From assembly GCA_949825025.1 (NCBI GenBank), contig OX463781.1, forward strand, positions 30,405,675 through 30,469,674: DNA of 64,000 nt, given 5' to 3'. Position numbers and translations under genes: made by a program. The notes beneath the pieces were generated by a model that saw only the letters and a list, made by a program, of their open reading frames with translations, was not told the DNA's origin and made no database searches. This DNA is from Siphlonurus alternatus (lineage: Eukaryota > Arthropoda > Insecta > Ephemeroptera > Siphlonuridae). Shown piece by piece: positions 30,571-43,346 of the stretch (position 1 is the first letter of the stretch; every line of letters starts with the position of its first letter).

Positions 30571-33500
30571 CTAAAGGCAGCTCGGGTTGGTGAGACGCTC
30601 GATGGCTCTGTCGATGTTGCCGTCAACGAGTTGTAGCACGTGGAAGAGACGTCCATCATCATTACTGAAACCCATCTCAACCATTCGCTCCACCGCGCAC
30701 CAAACCAGTGCCTCCGAGCGCTCCTCTGTGAAAACAACAAACAAAAACAGTCAATCGCTGAGTCAACTAGGTAACATGCCGTGAATTTCCGCATATTCCT
30801 CAACATTGAAAATTGAATTTCCTGGCACAAAAATAATGTTTTATGATGGCAGTATTTTTACCGTAACCCAATAAACAATTATTATTATTATTATTAGTAA
30901 GTGCTTAATTATATATATATATTTTTTTAATAATTTGAATTATTTCATTAATCTTGAGATTAAATTATGGTCAATTAATCATGAAAATAGCAGCGTTTTG
31001 AGGTGCCCATATGACTTTTATTGTAGGCGGCACCCATCTTGAAAGTATCTGCCTGCATTTGCGGCATCAATTAATCTATGCGGGGCTCAAATTGAACAAA
31101 TTTAAATTCCAATTTTATTTAACTGGCTGTTTGCATGAGGATGAAAATTAACATATATATGCTATTATATTCTGATGCAGTACTAAAGGCGAGGTTTAAC
31201 TTTTCAATAATTTTTCAAAATTAATTCACAGGCTCTAGAAAATCAGAGTAACACTAGTTTGCATCCTCTATCCATATGTGCAGTAAATTTTTTTTAAGAT
31301 TGATTTTCTATTGAATCGTAGCAAAGCTTACCAGGCGTCAGATGGCGAGAAGCAGGTGCAATAGGCTGCACTTGACGCTGCTCTGGGAGTCGTTGCTGTA
31401 CCGGTTGCACTGGTGCTGGTACTGGGATCAGAGGCTCAGGCAGATTGTTCAGCTGAGTCAGAGCTGCAAGGATTCACCAGAATTAACATCCTCAAAAATA
31501 CAATTTAAATAGTAAAACTTACCATTTCTGTACTGGCGAGAGTCTAGCATAGCGTGCTGCCTGAAAGGATTAGTTGAACCAATTCTTTGAGAGAATGCAG
31601 TTGGAGCAGCTCCATTGGTGATGTGAACACCCTGTGTCTCATTTCCAGCCCTGGATATTTGTTGCATGAATGGAGCAGCTCCATGGGCAGCAGTGGGATA
31701 GCCTGTACCAAAGGTACCACGAGTCACAGAACTGGTATTAATACCAAATGGAAATGCAGGAGATGGCAAGAAGACTGAGCTTGATGTACCTGGAGGTCCA
31801 CGTGTCATGTTGACAGGAGTAGCTTCAGTTTGTCCGAATTGATGACCGAAACCGCTAGAGGATGAAGATACAGGTGTAGCCCCGAAGCCTAACGTTGAGC
31901 TTGCTGAAGTGGCAGGGGCAACCACAGCTGGACCAAATGATGAACCAAATCGTGGTGCAGGAGCCGTGCCAAAAGTAAATGCTGGAGCGACGGCAGTCCT
32001 AGCTGAACCGAAATTGGTACCCAAACCGTTGGAGGCTGAAGTTACAGGCCCCAAGCCAAATATTGATGCAGGGGGAGGAGCAATTGCTGAGCCAAAATTA
32101 AAGGCGCTAGCTGCAGGTGTAGGCAGAATTGGGTACATTGGTCCATAAGAGGGTTCATTAAAAACTTGAGTCTGATTTGCAACATTCTGTTGCCTGTTGG
32201 TCGTAAACATAGGATTTGCAGGACGAACTTCCTCAGTTGGTTGCTCCCATCTCGATGTACCAGAATATTCTGAAGTTTGCTGTGGCTGTGTGCTTGATGA
32301 CGAAGACTGAGAATGAACTGGTCCTGAAAACAATAAAACATTTAAATGAGAATCAATAACTAATAAAATAATCATGTATTATTACCTGTAGCTGTTTGTT
32401 TATCTTTCAGCATTTGCTGCATATGCTGCATCATTTCTGGAGTAATTCTAGGATCACGAACGGACCTAAAACATTTGTCAGACACACCAGATGGTTTCTG
32501 TTCAGTTTGAGAGACCTCTTGCTCGGGGTTCAGTTGGCTGCTGCTGGCAATTTCTGCCTGTTCTGACTCAGAGGTGCTTGGTGGTGCAACTTCAGGGTTA
32601 TGGGCACCCTCAGTTGATGAAACACCAGATGCTTGATCTCCACTGTCAGAGCTGCTGGAGGCTGCTGGGGTGGTCTGCTTTTGGTGTTGTTCTGCAGCAC
32701 TAGCATTGGTCTGGCCGCCACTTGGCCCAGCAGAGTTCTCATGGCTTGCGGCTGCACTAGCCAAGTGACTGCCAGTGTTGTTGGTAGAGAATAACACCGT
32801 TGGCTCTGGGTTGTCCCCTCCATACAGAAGAAGATCACAGTCTGTCAAAGAAAGACCCAAGGTTAATAATTATACATGATTAATGATATGAATTAACAAA
32901 TACTAAATACTTACCAAGAGGACTTAACAACTTCTCTAGAGCATCCTTGAATTTCAGCATCATGAATGCTTGGCCATCCATATCTGCAGCAGCATTGCGC
33001 TGAAATAACAATATTTCATATAATGTAGAATATAATGTATAAAGAAAAATTAATTTTAACATTAAAACTAAAATGATTTTATATCAAAATTAAAAACACA
33101 TAAATTATGTACAAACGAATTTAGAAACTGAAATTTTTACAAAAAGAACATAACATACCTCGCGAGAGCAACGAGAAGTTTGCTCATCAAAATCACGGAA
33201 CATCACGCGGGCAAGGTCACAGAACCTCCTGAACTTGTGAACCTTCTTAAAATCAATCGGCTTGACAACACGAAGCATGGCGTGTTCATAGTGGATGCCC
33301 GTGGCCTCGCAGCCTCTACACAAATCAAAGTCATCGCACTGGAGGCACTTGAAGCGAGTGCCCACAATTTCAGCGTCACATATGTCACAAAGAACATTAC
33401 GGTGCAGGTTGATGGTTGGTGCTAAGATAAAAACAAGACAATAGTTAGCAAAAGGTTCTACAGAAGAAAAAAATATCATCTAAAGTAGCTTACTCATATT

Positions 33501-36500
33501 TGCAAATCTGGAACGTTTTAGTAATTGTTAAAAGAGTATTCAATGCAAAATTTAGAACCGATGTGTCACGACTAGAATTTTTTACTCTGGCTGTGAAAAT
33601 TTAAGCATCATATCGGACAAACTTTGAAATTTTATTATATTATTGCATCATGCAATAGGCGTACATCATACAGTTATGTAACTTTTTTTTGTTGGTTTAG
33701 ATTTTTCTAAACTGTGAGGTGGAAAAAAAAAAAAAAAAAATAAATAAAAATAAAGTTCAATCTTTGACCCCTTTTTGGCATCAAAGCCCTATCCTTTTAT
33801 TAAGAAGTGACGCTCAAACATGGTGTCTTCATGACTTTCATTTACTTTTATAAAAATATATGATTTCGTTTACTCTATATATTATTTATGCAATAAAAAT
33901 TTATAAATTGTCACTGGCGTGATTATTTTGTGCATCTCACCTGCTGCTTCAGTGTTTTCTTCTTGTACTTCATTTGTTCCTTCTGCACGAACAAGGGTCA
34001 CACGAAGCTTGCAGATCTCATCCACAGACATGGCTTCTGCCAGTTCCTCACTACTTGAAATAATAATTTCATCTCCCTCGCCATCTAAAAGAATGAGAAA
34101 TCTTAGTAAATAGAACGTTCTAAAACAGTTTGACACAGCTTCACTAAAAAATATACAGTATTTCAAAATATATAATATACAACATATAATCTTAAACTGA
34201 CTGGGAAGTGTTAAATGTAGATGGGAGCCTACCAGTAACTTTTATAATAAATACCTCTACTTTTACTAACCGAATATAGCAAACACAGTAGAATGATATT
34301 ATGAGAATTGACAACATAATATATGACCAACATGTGTCGCCTGACACTGTTGTAAGTTGTAGCAGGAATAACAGCGACATTCAAAATGAGGAATTTGCAT
34401 GCGTGAATCTGATTGGCTTAATCGAAAGAGGGGGCTGAGAAATACATGTGTGAATTTTATGCGAATTTTTTGAGCACTGCAAGTATGCTCAAATGCATAT
34501 TTAAAAGATGCACTTTACCTGGAGGCGATGGCGCATCGCCAGTGACGTCATCGCTATGTCAGGTTCGGTTCACTATAGATATGCATACCTGTACGCACCT
34601 GCATAACAGGTAGCCAATCAAAAACAATCTAGCCAAAATTCAAAATTTCAAATGCCTAGCCTATTAGTTTTAAAACTTAAAAAATGCACATTATTCCATA
34701 TACGCGTACTGTAAAAACACACTGGGAGATAAGTAATATTACAAACGTACCTTTCATCATATTTAAATAATAGAAATTGTTTCGCAAATAGTTTCATTTA
34801 ACTGAAGAGAAGATGCAATCGATGCAATATCAAGTCCTGCCACCAACTTTTCTGTTTAAATTATTGGCGAGTATTGGCGCGTCATGCATCAATCAGCCAA
34901 TAAAAATGTGTAAATTTATCATACTGGACTCCTTCCGTATCTGCTGATTATCTATTGATTTATTTTATTAAACCTAAAACTGAGCCTCTTTTCTTATCTA
35001 CGAAGATAGTAGGATGCCGTAGGACTCAATATTTAAATTTATTAAGACCCTTGAATCATAATTTATCAATGTCTTTTCAACCCCCTGTTTGCTGCTGCTG
35101 AAACCAGTAACGGAAGGATTGAAAAATAAATACAGTTTTAATTTCAACTTTTCTAACACGCCTATATGTGGTCGAGTGGAAAAGCGCTCGCCTTCCATGC
35201 AAGAGGTGAAGGGTTCAAATCTCCCCCGGTTCAATTTACATTTTTAGTAGCACGAAGAAGTTTATTTCATATTTTTAACTCAAACGGGGTAAAATAGTTT
35301 TGTTTATAATTTCTTATTAATTTTTCTATCATTGAATGAAACGCTTTTTTTGTTTTTTTGTTTTTTTTTTTTTTTTTTTTTGCAAAGTTTTTGTAAGTGC
35401 GTATTTAAATGAAAAAGTGTGACTTATAATAGTATAACATGATTATATTGTAAGAAAAAATAAGATTATTTTACCCCGTACGTTTGAATTAATTCTTCGT
35501 GCTACTAAAAATGTAAAATGAACCAGAGGAGATTTGAACTCTTCACCTTTTGCATGGAAGACGAGTGCTTTTCCACTCGACCACGTACAGGCGTTATAGA
35601 AATGTTGAAATTAAAACTGTATTTATTTTTCAATCCTTCCGTTTCTGGTTTCAGCAGCAGCAAACAGGGGGTTGAAAAGACATTGATAAATTATGATTCA
35701 AGGGTCTTAATAAATTTAAATATTGAATCCTACGGCATCCTACTATCTTCGTAGATAAGAAAAGAGGCTCGGTTTTAGGTTTAATAAAATAAATCAATAG
35801 ATAATCAGCAGATACGGAAGGAGTCCAGTATGATAAATTTACACATTTTTATTGGCTGATTGATGCATGACGCGCCAATAATCGCCAATAATTTAAACAG
35901 AAAAGTTGGTGGCAGGACTTGATATTGCATCGATTGCATCTTCTCTTCAATTAAATGAAACTATTTGCGAAACAATTTCTATTATTTAAATATGATGAAA
36001 GGTACGTTTGTAATATTACTTATCTCCCAGTGTGTTTTTACAATACGCGTATATGGAATAATGTGCATTTTTTAAGTTTTAAAACTAATAGGCTAGGCAT
36101 TTGAAATTTTGAATTTTGGCTAGATTGTTTTTGATTGGCTACCTGTTATGCAGGTGCGTACAGGTATGCATATCTATAGTGAACCGAACCTGACATAGCG
36201 ATGACGTCACTGGCGATGCGCCATCGCCTCCAGGTAAAGTGCATCTTTTAAATATGCATTTGAGCATACTTGCAGTGCTCAAAAAATTCGCATAAAATTC
36301 ACACATGTATTTCTCAGCCCCCTCTTTCGATTAAGCCAATCAGATTCACGCATGCAAATTCCTCATTATGTATCTAGATTTAAGATATTATTATATTATA
36401 ATCTATCCTTGTGTTCAATAAATCATTTATTAAAATTATCATAGGGTTTACTCTCTCAAATTCTTTAAAGGTAACATCAAGTATGCCATGAGAGGTTGGG

Positions 36501-36962
36501 TTCCCACGATGTCGGGAAGGAGGGGGGGGGGGAATAAAGGGAAGTCTTAATTGTTTGAAGAACCTTGGAATTCTTTTGGGAATGGGAAGGTTAAAAGATT
36601 GAAAGAGGATATGGTCACCCTGCCTATCGCTCCCTTGCTTTTCAGGATTCTTGATTGCCTTCCAAGCAGCAAAAGAATCTCTTTGATTTGAAAATTTTTT
36701 GGATATGCCAGCATTGCAGCCATATATCCTGTATGTATAATTATTAATTATGAATACCAGTGAGCTTACCTTTCCATGAAACCTTGAAAAATGATGCATG
36801 AAGCAGAGGAAAAATTGCTTGCAACTTGCTCCGAAGAAGTGAAAAACTTGTTATAGCATCTGAATCAACAGTAATGCCAAATCGTCTGACTTCAACTTGA
36901 CGACCCTCCTCATCAATCAGACGAACTTTGAAAGATATAGTTCTGATCTGTGTGTGCGCCAT
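30571..36962 (-). CDS. SQSTM1: Sequestosome-1 / p62 selective autophagy receptor with FG-rich linker
   Basis: Eight coding exons with compatible phases: 36962-36770, 34084-33941, 33421-33159, 32999-32915, 32841-32386, 32323-31523, 31463-31332, 30725-30571, giving 742 aa (human 440, fly Ref(2)P about 600). The PB1 domain (1 to about 95) has the basic pair RR at 26-27 and the acidic loop DGEGDE from 65, so it should polymerise. The ZZ zinc finger has ligands C124, C127, C138, C141, C147, C150, H156 and H159. The UBA domain is at about 697-738 (MVEMGFSNDDGRLFHVLQ). p62 gathers ubiquitinated cargo for autophagosomes and scaffolds signalling. Residues 229-647 are Ser/Gln/Pro-rich disorder with eleven FG dipeptides between 457 and 586. 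No acid-preceded W/F/Y-x-x-L/I/V LC3-interacting motif was found; YPIL at 444-447 is the closest. A TTTTTGTAG acceptor just upstream of the ATG shows a separate 5' UTR exon. Confidence 0.93.
33720..33745. repeat. Poly(A) tract in p62 intron 2
   Basis: A-run followed by AAAT-type repeats. No retroposon body recognised. Confidence 0.6.
35167..35234 (+). other. tRNA-like Pol III promoter module, left arm of fold-back copy 1
   Basis: TGGTCGAGTGGAAAAGCGC resembles a tRNA D-arm/A box, and GGGTTCAAATCTCCC resembles a T-arm/B box, spaced as in a tRNA. The acceptor stem does not pair, so it is not a functional tRNA gene. Reading toward the loop, a transcript would meet T-runs from about 35346, which could act as a Pol III terminator after about 180 nt. 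Confidence 0.6.
35521..35586 (-). other. tRNA-like module, right arm of fold-back copy 1
   Basis: Mirror image of the left-arm module, also directed toward the loop, with several substitutions (for example AGAGTTCAAATC in the B box). On this strand the loop is A-rich, so no early Pol III terminator is present. Confidence 0.55.
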
Positions 36963-36974
36963 ATTAGGCGAATA

Positions 36975-39900
36975 CCTACAAAAACAAACATAAAAACGTG
37001 CGTTAGTTTATGCAGCATAGTCCATGGCCGCTGCCAATAACTGCTGGTGTCATAACCATACTGAATGCAAGTATGAATATGAATACAGTCTATACAGTTC
37101 AACAAATGAAATTAAGATTACCCCCCAGAAGTAGCAGGAAGTAGAACGATTTTGTCTAAACTATGAAAATGAAAAATCTAAGACAAGTCCAGAAACCTTG
37201 CACTTTTCATGGTAATCTTTCATTTGTACAAGCGAGAGTTGATGCCTGGAGATTTCCAGAAGTGAGGCATTTTCTACTGAATTTCACTTCCAATTGAGAG
37301 CTAAATAAAAGTGGAAATACTGTACGTATCATAATTTATGGCCTTTTCGAAAATTTTGTCAAGACTGTACACAACCCGGTCGTATGCATTCATATAACCC
37401 ACAACCTATTAGCAAATAAATGCAATGTGAAAATTCGGAGAAGCTGCAGTCCAATGCTATCGACAGCCAGGTGCCATGATCATAATAATGAAGTATGCAT
37501 ACTGTGTAAGAACTCGAGCATTTCTCGTCTTACTTTTTATTAAAATATGTTCAAATTTCTTGTGTTTTCGCGGTATAAACAAGCAGTTGAATAGTGCCGC
37601 GCGTGGGCGTGTCAAATCAAAACAATGTAGCCTGTTTCTCGGACCCAAAATTTATGTCCTCTTTTCCCAATTTATTAAATGGAAACCAATCCTGAGTAAG
37701 TAAAAATTATATAATATGATTTGTGTTTTGTAGCTTTATGTGTAGGCCAGATGCCAGGTGCGTGCAATATGTTTTTAAGTAATAAAACTACAGATGAAAT
37801 AGGCTTTGGTTTGCATATCAAGTATGTAAGCTAAAAACAAAGGGAATTCATTTTGAGAAACCAAATTAGTCATGGCAAAATTAAGTCTGAAATATAACTT
37901 TGCAATAATTAAAGGATCTAATACTGTGTTATAACACCCAATAGGCCTGGCATCTGTTTGCAAAATACTGTATTTGTTTGCGTAAAGCAAATGAGAGTAG
38001 AGCATTTAAATTTGTCACAAGCTGAGTTTAATTTTTGATCAGTAATACAACATAGGATTTTGGACCTTATGTCACCCTATGTATCTGCCTACTGCGCCGC
38101 GGCGGCGCACATGCCCTCTAGCCCCATCCTAGCTAGTGTGAGAGCACCATAAGCTCCTCACTAGGCATCCAGAGCAGCTCAAGTGAAATCGTGTTCCCGG
38201 CAGCTGCCGCAAGGCACCTCAATATTGAGTTAGAAGACCGAAACGTTAACAAAAAGCCCAGGTGATTATAACTCGGCAGGAAGCTAGTTATCCACAGGGT
38301 AGTTTGGTGAGTGAAGCCAGACGGGTCAAGCAGTTAAGGTCTATTGCCGTTCTACTCAAAATCTTAGAAGCCATCTCAAAGGCAATTACATAAGATTTCT
38401 AGAATAAAGGAAGCTTGGTCCTTTGGTGTTGCTTTACTGTTCTAACACCATCGTATTCGGTATTCAATACATTAAATACTCATCTCAGGATATTTCAACC
38501 ATAAGAATATTTGATAATTTAATATTAATTTAAATAATTATTCTTCTTGAACTTGAATCGTAATCAAAATACTTATTAATTTTTGAATGAGATTTATTTA
38601 CTTCTATGGATTGATTCTCTGAGGTCTTTTCACTTCTAGTTACTTTCTGAGTAATCTTGAGGTGACTTCTAGCTATCGATCCATATTAGCTGTAGGTCTT
38701 TTACTGACTTATTATTATATTAAATATAAATATCAAAGATATTATTTAAATGCTACACAACGTTATGAACATGGGATTCATGGTTCGGGTTTCTGTGGCA
38801 AGAGGCTACATGCTACAGGAGTTTTGGTCTGTCAATCTTTCCTTTCTCTCTGGTCAAGTTATATTCGGATCATACCTATTGAGATTTTATAGGGTCAGAC
38901 CTATTATACATATAATTCAGACGATTTTAAGAGAAAATAGACTTTATTATCCGATATCACCTCTCTCATTTGCTAACTATGTATGTATTATTATATGTGT
39001 GCCAACGCTATACTTAATGCTATATATTAAATAAGAATTGACTGCGACTGACACCGTGTACTGTACCCATCCTATAGTACATTAAAGTCAATATTAAACC
39101 CCTAGACAACCATTTTTAATTTCTTATATAAACCTGAGATTTATCCCACCTGAAGTTAATTTAGCCTATGAAGCTAGGCAGCTCAGGCAGGTACAGTATA
39201 ATACTAGTTACGGTCTCCGCAGCCAGCTGCGACACACCGGGCCGAGAGTAGCAGAGGAGGAAACTACATCGGTGACGAGGCACGTAACAACTGTATACAA
39301 CATACTGTACATAATTGATGGGGGTTGACTGGGCAGTAAAATTTATTACATACTGATAATGAGTTAATTACACTTTTATTTGTCACATTCACTATGTTTA
39401 CTGTACATACATAATATGCATACTGTATGATACATTGCAATGTCACATGACAGAATTTAATATGGATTCATTGACAACGCCTCATAAGAATAACATATAG
39501 TATGCATACCCGTCGTCAATGGATCCGTATTCAACACCCACCGCCAAGTGAAAGTGAGCGTATGCATATGCATACATAGTGATTGTTTCCCAAAAAACGC
39601 AGGAAAGGCGATTTTATGTATGCATATGCATACAGTATATATTATATTATGCATATAATTATATATATACGCGCGTATTATGTCTGATGGTACAGTATGC
39701 ATATGCCATATCCACAGTATGATTTTCTTACCTCAACACAAAAGTATAATTATATATGTATGGCACTGGTATGCTATGGCAGAAAAGATTTGCTGGCTTT
39801 GCTGCTGTCTTGTCTATATGATACGACCGTGTCTGTACCCTCTGTGTATGCATACACAGAGCACAGAGTATCAAGCTGGTAACAAGCAGAGAGCAATACG

Positions 39901-40140
39901 TAGGTTGTTTATATAATATATTAAACTATTGCACCATATTTTACAACGCTAGTCATGGAGATATGAATTATGAGTAATGACTAATGAGTATGAAGTCAGA
40001 GAGAAGAATGTATGAAGTTTAATATGACTTGGAACTTGCTGCTGGATAAAAATGCACAATGAACAATGAGTCGACAACAGCGTCAACAGCTGAGCTGCTG
40101 ACGTCATGGAGATGATGTCATGCACCTGCGCTGCACAAAA
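36975..40140. other. Upstream region of p62; no further gene supported
   Basis: Should contain the p62 5' UTR exon and promoter, probably within the less AT-rich 37130-37660, but I cannot fix a start site. A GC-richer segment at 38080-38420 and another at 39170-39290 show no conserved frame. The 39540-39720 stretch is full of ATGCATAT short palindromes. Confidence 0.35.
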
Positions 40141-40148
40141 ATATAGCG

Positions 40149-40368
40149 CAGGGCTAACCCTCTATTGAACCGGGTAAAGTCACTCACGACCGTTACAAAA
40201 AAATTTGGATTGTTGAAATTTGTAAACAACATGCAAATAACCCCTTTTTAACCAATAGGAAGGCGTTTCAGCGAAAAGGGTTATTTCTAAGCCAATTAGA
40301 ATTCAGAATTGGACCTCCATAAGCCGGAAGGGAGTGACTATACCCCCTACAATTGAGGAATAGCCCTG
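40149..40368. mobile_element. hAT-type MITE (CAGGGCTA ends) with perfect 8-bp duplication
   Basis: The 220-bp element starts CAGGGCTAACCCTCTATTG and ends in the inverted TGAGGAATAGCCCTG. The 8-bp direct repeat ATATAGCG flanks it (40141-40148 and 40369-40376), the size made by hAT transposases. The tips match the larger element at 62702-63388. Confidence 0.88.
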
Positions 40369-41015
40369 ATATAGCGACGCAGTCACAGTACAGGAAAGAT
40401 AGTAGCCAAACTCCCATACCTGCGCTACGGGGGAGCTGAAGTCAATTTTTGACACTTTTTGAATATTGGGTTAAGAGCTTACTTTTTTTTTGTAAAAAAT
40501 ACTAGATTTTTTTTCTAATATTTTAGTGAAAGTTCCACTGTGCTAGCTTTAATAATTTCCGAGTTAGAGCAGATTATAGTTGATTCTCCTATACCATAAC
40601 ATTGCAGGATGCCCCATTTGGTCGTGCCCCTTTCCTATGATTTTAACATTGCGGCGGACAAACATGCCGTTGACGCGAGCAGTTTTCGACTTCGATTCTA
40701 ACATACGACTTTCTCTACTATCTTCGGGAAAGTGGCGTAGCGTCGAAATTGCGTAGTGTCGAAAAATAAATATCGATAGTAATAGTGGGCGATAGTGGGG
40801 AGGCAAATCCAAACTAAGAAATGGTTCCAAACTTTCAATATAGGTGGATCTACTTTACTTTTAACAAATATCTGCTTCAGCAACTTGAAGATGGCGTTGA
40901 GTATACGATTCCAGATATTTTGCCAAAAATTAGCGACTTATTTAAAACGTCGAATTTTTTAAATTTCTTAAATTAATTAATTAAAAATGGTTGATGGTTG
41001 TTTTTCAACTCTAAC

Positions 41016-43346
41016 AATGAGGAATTTGCATGCGTGAATCTGATTGGCTTAATCGAAAGAGGGGGCTGAGAAATACATGTGTGAATTTTATGCGAATTTT
41101 TTGAGCACTGCAAGTATGCTCAAATGCATATTTAAAAGATGCACTTTACCTGGAGGCGATGGCGCATCGCCAGTGACGTCATCGCTATGTCAGGTTCGGT
41201 TCACTATAGATATGCATACCTGTACGCACCTGCATAACAGGTAGCCAATCAAAAACAATCTAGCCAAAATTCAAAATTTCAAATGCCTCTAGCCTATTAG
41301 TTTTAAAACTTAAAAAATGCACATTATTCCATATACGCGTACTGTAAAAACACACTGGGAGATAAGTAATATTACAAACGTACCTTTCATCATATTTAAA
41401 TAATAGAAATTGTTTCGCAAATAGTTTCATTTAACTGAAGAGAAGATGCAATCGATGCAATATCAAGTCCTGCCACCAACTTTTCTGTTTAAATTATTGG
41501 CGATTATTGGCGCGTCATGCATCAATCAGCCAATAAAAATGTGTAAATTTATCATACTGGACTCCTTCCGTATCTGCTGATAACGGGTCTTTCACCATAC
41601 GTCACAAAACAATATGACGTCATAATTGTGTAGGCAAAACATTGTCAGTGGCATAGCAAATACGTGTTAAAGTTGGTCTCGAAATTAATTTCTCCTGACG
41701 ATTCGTATCATTTCTCGTAGAAATTTCTTTCATAAATGGTGACAAGAAGAACCAATGCTAGTGAAAAAAAATATTTGGTGACCAAAACTGTTATGAGAAA
41801 AGAGGTGTTGTGAGTTATGTTAACACGCACAGCATAGGATTTTAGGGTTTTCTGCCTACATCCCGAAGCTCTTCGGGCGGCTTCGGGCATCTCCGTGCTA
41901 CCCAAAATGTAAACATGAAATTCCTGTATTGATTTATTTTATTAAACCTAAAACTGAGCCTCTTTTCTTATCTACGAAGATAGTAGGATGCCGTAGGACT
42001 CAATATTTAAATTTATTAAGACCCTTGAATCATAATTTATCAATGTCTTTTCAACCCCCTGTTTGCTGCTGCTGAAACCAGTAACGGAAGGATTGAAAAA
42101 TAAATACAGTTTTAATTTCAACTTTTCCAACACGCCTATATGTGGTCGAGTGGAAAAGCGCTCGCCTTCCATGCAAGAGGTGAAGGGTTTAAATCTCCCC
42201 CGGTTCAATCTACATTTTTAGTAGCACGAAGAAGTTTATTTCATATTTTTAACTCAAACGGGGTAAAATAGTTTTGTTTATAATTTCTTATTAATTTTTC
42301 TATCATTGAATGAAACGCTTTTTTTGTTTTTGTTTTGTTTTGTTTTTTTTTTTTTTTTGCTAAGTTTTTGTAAGTGCGTATTTAAATGAAAAAGTGTGAC
42401 TTATAATAGTATAACATGATTATATTGTAAGAAAAAATAAGATTATTTTACCCCGTACGTTTGAATTAATTCTTCGTGCTACTAAAAATGTAAAATGAAC
42501 CAGAGGAGATTTGAACTCTTCACCTCTTGCATGGAAGACGAGTGCTTTTCCACTCGACCACGTACAGGCGTTATAAAAATATTGAAATTAAAACTGTATT
42601 TATTTTTCAATCCTTCCGTTTCTGGTTTCAGCAGCAGCAAACAGGGGGTTGAAAAGACATTGATAAATTATGATTCAAGGGTCTTAATAAATTTAAATAT
42701 TGAATCCTACGGCATCCTACTATCTTCGTAGATAAGAAAAGAGGCTCAGTTTTAGGTTTAATAAAATAAATCAATAGATAATCAGCAGATACGGAAGGAG
42801 TCCAGTATGATAAATTTACACATTTTTATTGGCTGATTGATGCATGACGCGCCAATAATCGCCAATAATTTAAACAGAAAAGTTGGTGGCAGGACTTGAT
42901 ATTGCATCGATTGCATCTTCTCTTCAATTAAATGAAACTATTTGCGAAACAATTTCTATTATTTAAATATGATGAAAGGTACGTTTGTAATATTACTTAT
43001 CTCCCAGTGTGTTTTTACAATACGCGTATATGGAATAATGTGCATTTTTTAAGTTTTAAAACTAATTTAGGCTAGGCATTTGAAATTTTGAATTTTGGCT
43101 AGATTGTTTTTGATTGGCTACCTGTTATGCAGGTGCGTACAGGTATGCATATCTATAGTGAACCGAACCTGACATAGCGATGACGTCACTGGCGATGCGC
43201 CATCGCCTCCAGGTAAAGTGCATCTTTTAAATATGCATTTGAGCATACTTGCAGTGCTCAAAAAATTCGCATAAAATTCACACATGTATTTCTCAGCCCC
43301 CTCTTTCGATTAAGCCAATCAGATTCACGCATGCAAATTCCTCATT
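41016..43346. mobile_element. Fold-back element copy 2 with a nested 350-bp insertion
   Basis: Same element as 34385-36367, with arms from AATGAGGAATTTGCATGCGT to its complement, tRNA-like modules in both arms (42141-42208 plus, 42498-42563 minus) and TGACGTCA at 41174 and 43181. The left arm is interrupted at about 41582-41930 by unrelated sequence. Apart from that insert the two copies differ by only scattered substitutions, so both are fairly young or have been homogenised. Confidence 0.88.
41582..41930. mobile_element. Insert nested in the left arm of fold-back copy 2
   Basis: Bounded by comparison with copy 1, where CTGCTGATTATCTATTGAT is continuous. Its left end (GGGTCTTTCACCATACGTCA) recurs inverted at 9217-9268. 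It holds a TGACGTCA at 41615 and a small GC-rich hairpin near 41867-41895 (CCCGAAG...CTTCGGG). No open frame or clear inverted termini. Confidence 0.6.

Larger units (their letters stand above)
34385..36367. mobile_element. Fold-back element copy 1 with tRNA-like arms, inside p62 intron 1
   Basis: The 1983-bp element begins AATGAGGAATTTGCATGCGT and ends with the complement. The arms, about 900 bp each, are near-perfect inverted repeats around a T-rich loop (about 35300-35475). It fills most of p62 intron 1 (34085-36769). Both arms carry a CRE-type TGACGTCA (34543 and 36202) and a tRNA-like module. No transposase was seen, and no clear target duplication. Copy 2 is at 41016-43346, and a shorter relative with the same block order is at 55152-55629. 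Fold-back (TIR-only) DNA transposon is the best class; the superfamily is unknown. Confidence 0.88.

Noticed and set aside
35167..35234. Functional tRNA gene
   Set aside because: A and B boxes are present, but the acceptor stem does not pair and the anticodon stem is poor. It is part of a repeat.
38080..38420. GC-richer segment containing GACCGAAACG, considered as a Penelope/retrozyme hammerhead
   Set aside because: No CTGATGA core or matching stems were found, and no reverse-transcriptase frame lies nearby.
34998..42731. Four matching 78-codon frames in the arms of the two fold-backs
   Set aside because: They run antisense through the tRNA-like module. The left-arm versions lack an ATG, and their similarity follows from the arms being inverted copies. 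No protein family was recognised.
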